Part shown: piece by piece, positions 57,063 to 63,755 of the stretch | Layout: every line of letters starts with the position of its first letter | Numbering within the stretch: the stretch's first letter is position 1 | IMG/VR virus record: IMGVR_UViG_3300044730_002015 | Location: 62,001-126,000 of that record | Length of the DNA: 64,000 bases | Origin: a virus | Reading direction: 5' to 3' (one strand) | The notes under the pieces: model-generated | The model's input: the letters and a program-made list of their open reading frames with translations, nothing else | Told to the model about the DNA's origin: nothing | The model's database searches: none | Program-made: the position numbers and the translations under genes

Positions 57063-57519
57063 GGTTGACTTTCTGTTTGGGTGCTTGATATTGAAAGTGT
57101 GGTACCCATTGGTTTCCATTGCGTAAGAATCCCCATTCCCGTTGATGTGGTCCGGGTATGAACAAGGTCCAAGGTGTCACGCCAGGTTTCAACTCTATGC
57201 GATGATAAGAGCCAGCACCGCAAATACGGAAATGACCCGGTCCACGCCATACCGGGTGCTCACAGTAGACATGGCCAAGGGTATCCAGTGTTGGTATCCA
57301 TTCCCAGTATCCACCTTTAAGGATCAAGGTAAAGTAAGGCCAAGGATGATCGTGCGGATCCCAGGGATCACCTTTCAGGAACTTGTGTACAAAGATGTTG
57401 AACGGAAATCTGCCACGATCTTTCAAAAACAGATAGTATCGTTCAAGATACGGCTCTTGATTTTCTCGATCCAGGATAACACGATGGCGTCCAAAATACT
57501 GGAAGATTTTTTTAAGCAT
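57031..57519 (-). CDS. Cupin-like protein (162 aa)
   Basis: Beta-barrel pattern with DPHDHPW (His56, His58), GGYWEW (Glu73) and GSYHRIEL (His106), fitting the two cupin motifs that hold a metal. IPGPHQREWGF follows. Similar proteins occur in phages and as small-molecule dioxygenases or isomerases; the reaction is unknown. It sits directly downstream of the radical SAM gene, from which it is separated by a promoter whose -10 lies seven bases before the ATG, so its mRNA may be nearly leaderless. Confidence 0.8.
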   Translation of the reverse strand: MLKKIFQYFGRHRVILDRENQEPYLERYYLFLKDRGRFPFNIFVHKFLKGDPWDPHDHPWPYFTLILKGGYWEWIPTLDTLGHVYCEHPVWRGPGHFRICGAGSYHRIELKPGVTPWTLFIPGPHQREWGFLRNGNQWVPHFQYQAPKQKVNHVELSKTQAV

Positions 57520-57525
57520 AAAATG

Positions 57526-57554
57526 ATTTTAGCACACTACGAAAATAAGATCAA
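57526..57554 (-). promoter_or_regulatory. Possible sigma70-type promoter (TTGATC-17-TAAAAT)
   Basis: -35 TTGATC at 57549-57554, -10 TAAAAT at 57526-57531 preceded by TGC. Only seven bases separate -10 and the cupin ATG. Confidence 0.55.
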
Positions 57555-57568
57555 GACCAATTGGTAAA

Positions 57569-59527
57569 TCAGTGTGCGGAATTTACAACTTCAATCTGGG
57601 TACCATCTTCTTTGATTGTGTGACAAGTCCTGATAAATTTTACATCAACGGTGGTCCAATCAATTGGTTTGGCCAAAGTGTGAAATCTGCGTATTTGAAA
57701 TTCGGGCAGTACTGAGTGCTGGCGTGATTCTTCCCAAGCGTCCCAAGCATATTTTACCGAAAACTTTACTGCCTGCGTTTCTCTAAATGTAGACATTTCT
57801 AAATAATCAACTAGATCCGCAAATGCATCAATGGGCATAAAATCTGCGAACATTTGCCTGATCTTTTGGAAAATTTCAGATCTGTGTCTTGACCAAAGTT
57901 TCAACAACACATTGAATATAGGTTCTTCTACGCCATCCAATTCAACCTTGCGCCAATCTTTGTCTGCATACTGGCCCGAAGCCATAAGATCGAGATATCG
58001 ATCAAACGGTTGATAGAATCCTGGCACAGCAACAGCTACTTCATATAATCTCCTGAGAGTTTGCCCAGCAGAGAAGTTTTGGTGCAACCGAAGATATTCA
58101 ATCATTGGAGTCAATAAATGTTGATTACTGATGATCATATCAAAATCGGTCATAAACATCATCTGTTTCCAATCATCGACTGTATAGCTCGAACTGCTGA
58201 CCGGAATAAAAACCACTTGATCTGACACTGTGGTGTTGTCGTAAATCGCGATGTAATCTTGATCCAATAGCTGTACCTGCTCGCCGCCTTCACCTTCCAT
58301 GCCCAAAGGTACCAATTGCAGTTGATGTTGCTTGATATAGTCGGGATTGGCTGCTGGTGTATCTGGCATGACGAAAAACGGTGCGCGAGTCACCCCACTG
58401 TATTTGTTAAACACACGATGCACTATGTTGCATTCTTCATAAAAGTCGTCCAATGTGCTGCCGGGCAGGCCCAGTATCAATTCTACATTGACTCCAATGT
58501 CATAATCATCTATATAGGATCTGGCCATTGCTATGTTATCTTCCAAACTGATATCAGTGCGATCTATGTTTTTAAGAGCAATTGGGCTGACTGTCTGTAT
58601 GCTCATTTGATAGTTTCTAACCAGTCCGGATTCTATCAGCGGTGTTAACACAGCACGTCTTTTGTCAATCTGTACTTTAGCCAGGCCTCCTATGTACACA
58701 TCATTCAGTTGATCTTTCAAGGCAGCAAACATTTCAGCGATCTTGGCGTCTCTAGGAAGTATACCAAAATTGGCATCTGTGATGTACACACTTTTGACTC
58801 CTATCACAGGAAAGTAACTGAGATCGTCAGCAATATTTTCCATGCTGTTTGGTACTACCTTGGTATTGATACCACCGCCCCATTCGCAATAAACACAACC
58901 ATATGGACATCCTCTGTTGGTTTCATACAGCACTGTTACCGGTCTTCCGCTTTGTTGGCTGTATTCAGCGTATTTCATTGATTCATCTAAGTTGGTAGAA
59001 TACACACCACTGGGGAAAACAAAATCTCTTTTGTTGGGTTGTGGACCGCGGCCGCCCGGATGATAACTATTCCGGACATTAGACCAATCAAGATTGTTGT
59101 CAATGATAGAATCTAAGGTATCGGTTAAAAACCATTCCCCGTATTCGGTAGGTGTACAGGTGGCGTCAAACCAAGGATATTTTTTAAACCATAGCAGTGG
59201 AGATGTATGCGTGGTATTTTGATGTGGACCGCCCAAGACCAATAAAGCATTGGGCTGTAGTTTTTTCACTTTCTGAGAGACAATTTTGATTACATTCCAA
59301 CTCCACATATAGCTGGAAAAGGCATAGACATCGGCTTGATGCTGTACTGTGTCCTCTACTATATCCTCTATGCTCCAACCAGTGTAGTCTATCTTTGGAG
59401 CAATCCATTGCCATTGGTCAGGGTGCCGGCCATTGAGTTCATAGTATCTTTTGAAACTAAAATAACTGCCAGGTAAGAAAAGATCGTAGCGAGTGGTGTC
59501 AAATTTGAAAAAGTGAATCTTTTTCAT
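57569..59527 (-). CDS. B12-binding-type radical SAM protein (652 aa)
   Basis: The radical SAM Cys triad is clear: NRGCPYGCVYCEWGG (CxxxCxxC, Cys207/211/214), which holds a 4Fe-4S cluster that cleaves S-adenosylmethionine. The preceding ~150 residues (DVYAFSSYMWSWNVIKIVSQ, LLVLGGPHQN) have the Rossmann-like pattern of the cobalamin-binding domain usual in this class, though no DxHxxG motif is visible. Following motifs (SVYITDANFGILPRD, VELILGLPGSTLDD) are typical of the TIM barrel. Such enzymes do methylations and rearrangements; substrate unknown. ATG 59527 (MKKIHFFKFD) is preferred; ATG 59542 adds five residues. The cluster need fits the phage's own ErpA-like carrier. Confidence 0.93.
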   Translation of the reverse strand: MKKIHFFKFDTTRYDLFLPGSYFSFKRYYELNGRHPDQWQWIAPKIDYTGWSIEDIVEDTVQHQADVYAFSSYMWSWNVIKIVSQKVKKLQPNALLVLGGPHQNTTHTSPLLWFKKYPWFDATCTPTEYGEWFLTDTLDSIIDNNLDWSNVRNSYHPGGRGPQPNKRDFVFPSGVYSTNLDESMKYAEYSQQSGRPVTVLYETNRGCPYGCVYCEWGGGINTKVVPNSMENIADDLSYFPVIGVKSVYITDANFGILPRDAKIAEMFAALKDQLNDVYIGGLAKVQIDKRRAVLTPLIESGLVRNYQMSIQTVSPIALKNIDRTDISLEDNIAMARSYIDDYDIGVNVELILGLPGSTLDDFYEECNIVHRVFNKYSGVTRAPFFVMPDTPAANPDYIKQHQLQLVPLGMEGEGGEQVQLLDQDYIAIYDNTTVSDQVVFIPVSSSSYTVDDWKQMMFMTDFDMIISNQHLLTPMIEYLRLHQNFSAGQTLRRLYEVAVAVPGFYQPFDRYLDLMASGQYADKDWRKVELDGVEEPIFNVLLKLWSRHRSEIFQKIRQMFADFMPIDAFADLVDYLEMSTFRETQAVKFSVKYAWDAWEESRQHSVLPEFQIRRFHTLAKPIDWTTVDVKFIRTCHTIKEDGTQIEVVNSAH

Positions 59528-59566
59528 ATTTGTACTTAGCATGGGTCAGCGGGCGGTCAAAAGGAA

Positions 59567-59586
59567 ACAGGTGCCGAAGCACCTGT
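59567..59586 (-). terminator. Rho-independent terminator with TTCG loop
   Basis: Minus strand: ACAGGTGC, loop TTCG, GCACCTGT, followed by TTTCCTTTTG. The stable tetraloop and T-rich tail fit a terminator, 31 bases after the stop of the 90-residue gene. Confidence 0.85.
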
Positions 59587-59595
59587 TGTGACTTA

Positions 59596-59607
59596 CCAGT
59601 CGACTGG
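59596..59607. promoter_or_regulatory. 12-bp perfect palindrome
   Basis: CCAGTCGACTGG lies between the stop of the putative DNA-binding protein and its terminator. A possible binding site for a dimeric regulator, or simply part of the mRNA 3' end. Confidence 0.35.
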
Positions 59608-59616
59608 TTCCTGCTA

Positions 59617-59889
59617 TTACAGGGTCAGGCCCATGGCTTTGGCTTTGTAACCAAGTGCCACGATTTCGCGGCTGGGTTTGCCCATTTCATACTCGGTAAC
59701 ATTTACACCGTTGCCTGCGCGACGCTGGTTTGCATAGACTGCATAGCCATTGTGGCGGATGCGGCTAACTTCGGCACCAATGTTCTTGATACCAAAACGC
59801 TTTTCAGCCTGGCTTGCGGTCACTTTCTGACCATTGTAAAGAGCGTTGAACAGTTTAAAAGTTTTTGTTTCAGGGTTGAAGTATTTCAT
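59617..59889 (-). CDS. Putative helix-turn-helix DNA-binding protein (90 aa)
   Basis: TASQAEKRFGIKNIGAEVSR followed by IRHNGYAVYANQRR reads as helix-turn-helix and wing of a winged-helix domain; the N-terminus KTFKLFNALYNGQKV is another helix. Similar small proteins recur in aquatic phages. AGAGG lies five bases before the ATG. It has its own promoter (59934-59961) and strong terminator (59567-59586), as expected for an early regulator. DNA binding is inferred from the pattern. Confidence 0.8.
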   Translation of the reverse strand: MKYFNPETKTFKLFNALYNGQKVTASQAEKRFGIKNIGAEVSRIRHNGYAVYANQRRAGNGVNVTEYEMGKPSREIVALGYKAKAMGLTL

Positions 59890-59933
59890 AAAGTCCTCTT
59901 AAGTTAGTTCGCTGTTGTTGGCAGCGTGTAGTT

Positions 59934-59961
59934 AGTATAGCAGTTTTAGAGTTGTATGCAA
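59934..59961 (-). promoter_or_regulatory. Sigma70-type promoter (TTGCAT-16-TATACT)
   Basis: -10 TATACT at 59934-59939 preceded by TGC, as in the 50-55 kb promoters; the -35 TTGCAT at 59956-59961 is weaker. A 45-base leader precedes the 90-residue gene. Confidence 0.7.
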
Positions 59962-59998
59962 CAGTTTTTGGCAAGATATTTTGGGTGACATTTACCAT

Positions 59999-60874
59999 TT
60001 ACTGCTTGCTCAGTAATGCGGCACCAACGCTGCCTGCACTGTCGCCCAATTCGGCCCGCACGATCACAGTATCAAATGAGTCGGAAAAAAGGTGTTCACG
60101 GATCATGGTGTCACCGGTGGTCATGATATCAGGCAGGTTGCTGAGTCCTCCGCCCAACACTATACAATCGGGATCCAGAACCTGTATCAAATTGGCCATG
60201 GCCAGTCCATAGTCTCGGTACCATTGGTACAGTCTCATAGGATTTTGTGCCAGGATCACATCGGCAGGTGGTGCTATCTCGTTGGGTCGAGATAGATATG
60301 ACTCTTGAATGGCGCCGCCACCTAGATTGCTTTCCACACAACCTCGGCGACCACAACGGCAGTTGTGCTGGTCATTCAGCGTGGTATGCCCCCACTCGCC
60401 CAATATGCCATTGCGGCCACGAGTGATTCGGCCATATTCCACCAATGCGCCGCCAACTCCAGTGCCCAGTATCACACCAAACACGCGATCGTAGCCACGG
60501 CCTGCACCCAGTCTAGCTTCGGCCAAGGCAAAACACTGAGCATCATTGGCCACTGTGACAGGTTGATGCAACCAACAGGCCAGATCGCGCTCAATGTCAT
60601 GACCATTCATGTGTTCAATACTGGAATTCCTCAGCAGGCCTGTTTTGGAGTTTAGGCTGCCAGGAGTGCCGAGGCCCACTGTGTGTTGGCCTATGCCGGT
60701 GGTGGTTATGGCTGTAAGATACTGTTGCCTGATATTGGTGAGAACTTGTTGCCGGCCCAGATTTGCTTGTGTAGGGCCACGCTCCCGGTATAGAATACTA
60801 TTATTACGATCAATAATCGCGCACTCAATTTTGGTACCTCCTAGATCAATACCTACTTTGTATTCTGGTGCCAT
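59999..60874 (-). CDS. ROK-family sugar kinase (291 aa)
   Basis: ATP-dependent sugar or amino-sugar kinase of the ROK family. Visible motifs: phosphate-binding GIDLGGTKIE (residues 8-17), sugar-binding GLGTPGSL, catalytic Asp111 in VANDAQC, adenosine-motif ILGTGVGGALV, and the zinc site GEWGHTTL (His163) with CRCGRRGC (Cys172, Cys174, Cys179). The zinc motif and length fit fructokinase/N-acetylhexosamine-kinase subgroups; substrate unknown. Rare in phages. ATG overlaps the stop of the oxygenase gene (TAATG). It might provide sugar phosphates for DNA or virion glycosylation, or divert host sugars; both are inferences. Confidence 0.94.
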   Translation of the reverse strand: MAPEYKVGIDLGGTKIECAIIDRNNSILYRERGPTQANLGRQQVLTNIRQQYLTAITTTGIGQHTVGLGTPGSLNSKTGLLRNSSIEHMNGHDIERDLACWLHQPVTVANDAQCFALAEARLGAGRGYDRVFGVILGTGVGGALVEYGRITRGRNGILGEWGHTTLNDQHNCRCGRRGCVESNLGGGAIQESYLSRPNEIAPPADVILAQNPMRLYQWYRDYGLAMANLIQVLDPDCIVLGGGLSNLPDIMTTGDTMIREHLFSDSFDTVIVRAELGDSAGSVGAALLSKQ

Positions 60875-61371
60875 TATGACTCCAGTCCTAAACTATGATA
60901 ACCACGGAACATGATACTGACACAAATCCTGCGGTTGATTGCTGCTTTTCTTGGTTCTATGCAGTGTTCATATCTTTCATGATCATGGCGCACCAAAAAG
61001 CAATCACCGGTGGATAGATCCATGAATCTGGTGCTGTCGGGGGTCAACAAATCTCTATAGCCCACCCGCATTCCGGTGGATTCATTGATCTTGGGATCAC
61101 AGATATAGTACATGATGATGCCATCAATGTTTGGGTCTAGATCAGTGTGCCAGTCCATGAATTTGCCAGAAATCTTGTCTCTTTCTATAACTCTTTGATA
61201 ATCATAAATGGTAAGATTATAAAAGTCTAGTCCCAGGTTATCTAATAATATTTTGCAGTACGAATTACCTAAATCTTCGGGCACATCTGGTACTGTCGAC
61301 ATGATGTCTTTATGATCAGAATCTATGATCAAACGATGCACGCCCGAGGTAACAGGAATTACATCAATCAT
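60874..61371 (-). CDS. 2-oxoglutarate/Fe(II) dioxygenase-like protein (165 aa)
   Basis: The facial triad of the prolyl-hydroxylase-like fold can be placed: His75 and Asp77 (FMDWHTDLDPN), His136 (ERYEHCIEP), with Arg148 (RRICVSIMFRG) as the 2-oxoglutarate anchor. LSTGDCFLVRHD is the usual strand before the distal His. ATG 61371 is chosen, with AGGA eight bases upstream and an 8-base overlap with the previous gene. Substrate unknown; phage relatives are often suggested to hydroxylate nucleobases or proteins. Confidence 0.85.
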   Translation of the reverse strand: MIDVIPVTSGVHRLIIDSDHKDIMSTVPDVPEDLGNSYCKILLDNLGLDFYNLTIYDYQRVIERDKISGKFMDWHTDLDPNIDGIIMYYICDPKINESTGMRVGYRDLLTPDSTRFMDLSTGDCFLVRHDHERYEHCIEPRKAAINRRICVSIMFRGYHSLGLES

Positions 61372-61612
61372 TGAGTCGTTCCTGGAGATCATTGGCAGTA
61401 AAATAACCGCAGGGCCAGTCTATGTTTGTGGATTCCTGATTTAAACTATCTCTGATACGGTTGAAATGTATACTGAACAATTCTTCGTTGATGACATTGT
61501 TGGTCATGATCCCGGGAGTTTCCAATATGGATCTTATCTGCGGCACAGTCAGTAGGTTGCCCGATATGCATTGAGCTATGTCATCGTCTGACAGATCTTG
61601 ATAAGTTCTCAT
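61364..61612 (-). CDS. Small protein of unknown function (82 aa)
   Basis: MRTYQDLSDDDIAQCISGNL, then VPQIRSILETPGIM and a C-terminal helix (FTANDLQERLND). ATG overlaps the upstream stop as ATGA. Helical and acidic. It precedes and overlaps the oxygenase, so it may be functionally linked. No family recognised. Confidence 0.75.
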   Translation of the reverse strand: MRTYQDLSDDDIAQCISGNLLTVPQIRSILETPGIMTNNVINEELFSIHFNRIRDSLNQESTNIDWPCGYFTANDLQERLND

Positions 61613-61800
61613 CGATCCTCAAAAAGTTTCCCAAATTTCTGTTGGAATTCATACAGCGTGGTCATGAGCCTGCGGGGAATGTTGCCGCCTTCATTGATCT
61701 CAAATATCACCCAAGGGCATTCTTCTCGTTGTTTGATCTGATGGATCTTGATGCTTTTGCCATCTTCAAAGTCTACTGTTTTGCCTACATATTGATACAA
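61609..61800 (-). CDS. Small protein of unknown function (63 aa)
   Basis: TTG start at 61800, two bases after the upstream stop, with GGAG six bases before it; a longer frame would overlap the upstream gene by 67 bases. LYQYVGKTVDFEDGKSIKIH followed by CPWVIFEINEGGNIPRRL suggests a small beta-rich fold with a C-terminal helix (FQQKFGKLFEDR). Unknown function. Confidence 0.65.
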   Translation of the reverse strand: MYQYVGKTVDFEDGKSIKIHQIKQREECPWVIFEINEGGNIPRRLMTTLYEFQQKFGKLFEDR

Positions 61801-61802
61801 GG

Positions 61803-62153
61803 TTATCTCCGTGGAACTCCGCCCGGGGGTTTGGGCAACTGGGGCAAAGATTTCCAATAATCCAGCCACTTCTGCTGTTCTTCTATGTGCCTTTGTTGTG
61901 CTTCGTTCATCCTGCGCATTTCGTTGAGATGTTCTTTTTGTTCGTGCTGTCCCTGTGCTATCTTGTCTATCTTTTGGTCCATGTAATTGAGTCGTTGTTC
62001 CTGCAGGCCCAAACGTTCTTTGAAATAATCAATGTCATGACCTCTGCTGGCTGCTATGGCATACAGAACCAAAACGGTGACACACAGCACCATGACCAAA
62101 GACCACAGCACCTGAGTTTTTTCAACCGGAGTTAGATCATTCCAAAGTTGCAT
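61803..62153 (-). CDS. Membrane-anchored coiled-coil protein (116 aa)
   Basis: One transmembrane helix (LWSLVMVLCVTVLVLYAIAA, about residues 16-35) followed by about 65 residues of coiled coil (LGLQEQRLNYMDQKIDKIAQ; EMRRMNEAQQRHIEEQQ) and a Pro-rich end. This is the layout of an inner-membrane spanin (Rz-like), but also of other phage envelope proteins. A tiny lipoprotein gene lies 1.2 kb upstream but seems too short to be the partner. Assignment as a lysis protein is weak. Confidence 0.78.
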   Translation of the reverse strand: MQLWNDLTPVEKTQVLWSLVMVLCVTVLVLYAIAASRGHDIDYFKERLGLQEQRLNYMDQKIDKIAQGQHEQKEHLNEMRRMNEAQQRHIEEQQKWLDYWKSLPQLPKPPGGVPRR

Positions 62154-62315
62154 CTACGCACGGGGCCTCGCTTCACACCAGACTAGGTATCGACTGCCCG
62201 ATTGCCTAGCAGCGGCCGTGTACTGCCGCACCTTATCTTCACACATAGACCGTGTGGCAAAACTATCCACGTCTATGCTCCAGCCATTCAAAAACATCAC
62301 AAACACCCAGACCAT
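62154..62315 (-). CDS. Small exported or anchored protein (53 aa)
   Basis: MVWVFVMFLNGWSIDVDSFA is hydrophobic at the start, followed by a soluble domain with two Cys (SMCEDKVRQYT; YLVWCEARPRA) that could pair outside the cytoplasm. ATG 62315 overlaps the upstream stop (TGATG). Function unknown. Confidence 0.65.
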   Translation of the reverse strand: MVWVFVMFLNGWSIDVDSFATRSMCEDKVRQYTAAARQSGSRYLVWCEARPRA

Positions 62316-62536
62316 CAAGCGCCCATGTCGCCGTCTCTGCGACTTTCGTCTATCACACGCTGGCTCCACATTTCTTCGTTTTCCAGCACAGGAATATCAT
62401 AGGATCCCACAGCAGGTAGATCGCTGTAGTGATCCCACTGTGTGGTATCTTTCCTGCCAAAAATCCTGTCCCAGTTCTGATCAAATGTCATTTGATCCAC
62501 TGAACTGGGGCGAGGTTTAGAGCCCTTGCCCGCCAT
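62315..62536 (-). CDS. Conserved phage protein (73 aa)
   Basis: The N-terminus MAGKGSKPRPSSVDQMTFDQ followed by NWDRIFGRK is a motif I know from many small phage proteins. AGGAG lies seven bases before the ATG. Function unknown. Confidence 0.85.
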   Translation of the reverse strand: MAGKGSKPRPSSVDQMTFDQNWDRIFGRKDTTQWDHYSDLPAVGSYDIPVLENEEMWSQRVIDESRRDGDMGA

Positions 62537-62558
62537 ACCTTATCTCCTGTGTTCGTAC

Positions 62559-62684
62559 TTATCTAAGGGCAGTAACCGTGACTGCCACCAACAAAAACAC
62601 GATAGCTATAGCCAGTGCAGTCAGGAGGAAAGTCAGCACGTGGGATATGCCTGTGATTGCCCAATGTATCCAGCGTAGTAACAT
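62559..62684 (-). CDS. Small single-helix membrane protein (41 aa)
   Basis: Found between annotated-size genes: ATG at 62684 with GGGAG six bases before it, two bases after the upstream stop. MLLRWIHWAITGISHVLTFL followed by LTALAIAIVFLLVAV is one long or two short membrane helices with Arg at both ends. Function unknown. Confidence 0.7.
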   Translation of the reverse strand: MLLRWIHWAITGISHVLTFLLTALAIAIVFLLVAVTVTALR

Positions 62685-62686
62685 GA

Positions 62687-63145
62687 TCAACTCCCTGTGT
62701 GCAGTTGTAGGTATCCGGGACGGCCCTCAATGAGAGAGAACGATTCTATAAAGCAGTGATGACCGTCACCTGACTCACGTATGGCCGCGTCCGAGGCACG
62801 ATAAAGAGCATTCCAGTCCTTGCCCTCGATTGGAACCACCACTTCTTTATCTCCCCAATGTTCGTCATAGACCACGTGCGTGGCATCTTTGTAGGGATGG
62901 CAGGTGGTCATGTGGTTGACCTGATACAGGCTCCAAGTGGAGCGGAGCCCATAGTGTTGTTGCCAATGTTGGTATTCACGATGTTTTCTGTCGAAGTCCG
63001 CATTGTCCTGCTCATAGGCCGATTTCAGTGCCTCGCGGATACGCTCAGCACCTGTCGCACCATCAAGGCCTTGGTACTGCAATTCCCAAAGGGTGTTGTG
63101 GATGGCTTTGAATTCGTTTTTGGTCACTGTAACGTCGCAATACAT
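62687..63145 (-). CDS. Conserved phage protein (152 aa)
   Basis: Helical N-terminal half, then STWSLYQVNHMT, VVYDEHWGDKEVVVP, LYRASDAAIRESGDGHHCFI, ESFSLIEG, ending QLHTGS. The pattern YRAADxAIxxxGDxHHxxIE with a C-terminal TGS is recurrent in aquatic phages. Start overlaps the upstream stop (TAATG). Function unknown. Confidence 0.85.
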   Translation of the reverse strand: MYCDVTVTKNEFKAIHNTLWELQYQGLDGATGAERIREALKSAYEQDNADFDRKHREYQHWQQHYGLRSTWSLYQVNHMTTCHPYKDATHVVYDEHWGDKEVVVPIEGKDWNALYRASDAAIRESGDGHHCFIESFSLIEGRPGYLQLHTGS

Positions 63146-63345
63146 TATGATTCCTCCTTGGAATTTAAACGTAGATATTCTTGATACAATTCAAGACGTT
63201 GATAATATTCGTTCATGATATGCTCCAGGATGCCGGTCTGATCCAAGCGACCACTGCGCTCACGGATAAGTTCCAGGACCTCGCGATCGGCATCAGTGAT
63301 GGTCACAGTGATCTTGACATCTGGATTGGGTCGGAGTTCGCTCAT
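63145..63345 (-). CDS. Small protein, possibly ribbon-helix-helix (66 aa)
   Basis: VKITVTITDADREVLELIRE followed by RSGRLDQTGILEHIMNEYY gives a strand, helix, turn, helix order that resembles ribbon-helix-helix regulators. C-terminal helix YQRLELYQEYLRLNSK. Start lies 10 bases after the lipoprotein stop. The DNA-binding call is tentative. Confidence 0.7.
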   Translation of the reverse strand: MSELRPNPDVKITVTITDADREVLELIRERSGRLDQTGILEHIMNEYYQRLELYQEYLRLNSKEES

Positions 63346-63355
63346 GATAAAAACC

Positions 63356-63424
63356 CTAGAACAAATGGAAACTCATACAGCCCGAAAGCAGGCTCACTGA
63401 CAAAGTGATCGCTAGAAATTTCAT
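63356..63424 (-). CDS. Tiny lipoprotein (22 aa)
   Basis: Encodes MKFLAITLSVSLLSGC plus MSFHLF. The n- and h-regions and the LLSGC lipobox are textbook signal peptidase II features, leaving a lipidated peptide of only seven residues. GGAG lies eight bases before the ATG, and the ATG overlaps the upstream stop as ATGA. Comparable to small lysis or entericidin-like lipopeptides in layout; function unknown. Confidence 0.6.
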   Translation of the reverse strand: MKFLAITLSVSLLSGCMSFHLF

Positions 63425-63573
63425 TGCGGTTGCTCCAGGGCCTGCAGTCGCAGATACTCTTGATTGAGTTCAGCGATCCGCCGTTCATTCTTTGCGTTGG
63501 CTTCCAGATCCAGTTCGCCGCGCACTTCGCAGAGATGGATCAGTTCTTCAATCACATCGTTCATGGTTCTCAT
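63421..63573 (-). CDS. Small helical protein (50 aa)
   Basis: MRTMNDVIEELIHLCEVRGE, then a charged helix (AKNERRIAELNQEYLRLQAL) that looks like a coiled coil. AGGAG five bases before the ATG, which overlaps the upstream stop. Unknown function. Confidence 0.7.
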   Translation of the reverse strand: MRTMNDVIEELIHLCEVRGELDLEANAKNERRIAELNQEYLRLQALEQPQ

Positions 63574-63746
63574 ATGATCTCCTTTGTGCCGTCGATCCGA
63601 CGGCGTTCCAGTTCCGATTCCAGCAAGTCTCGCACGATGGTGTCCTTGACCCCCATACTCCGGAGGCCTCGATAAAGACTGTATCGTTGTTGTAAGACTT
63701 CGGTGGTGCTCTTCACAATGTCTGCTTTGAGTTCATCCATGGTCAT
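63570..63746 (-). CDS. Small helical protein (58 aa)
   Basis: MTMDELKADIVKSTTEVLQQ, then LYRGLRSMGVKDTIVRDLLE. Ribosome site AAGGAG five bases before the ATG; both ends overlap or nearly touch neighbours. All helical, no membrane segment. Function unknown. Confidence 0.7.
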   Translation of the reverse strand: MTMDELKADIVKSTTEVLQQRYSLYRGLRSMGVKDTIVRDLLESELERRRIDGTKEII

Positions 63747-63755
63747 CGTGTCTCC

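Noticed and set aside
63356-63424. Outer-membrane spanin partner of the coiled-coil protein at 61803
   Set aside because: The mature lipopeptide would be seven residues, too short to reach across the periplasm.
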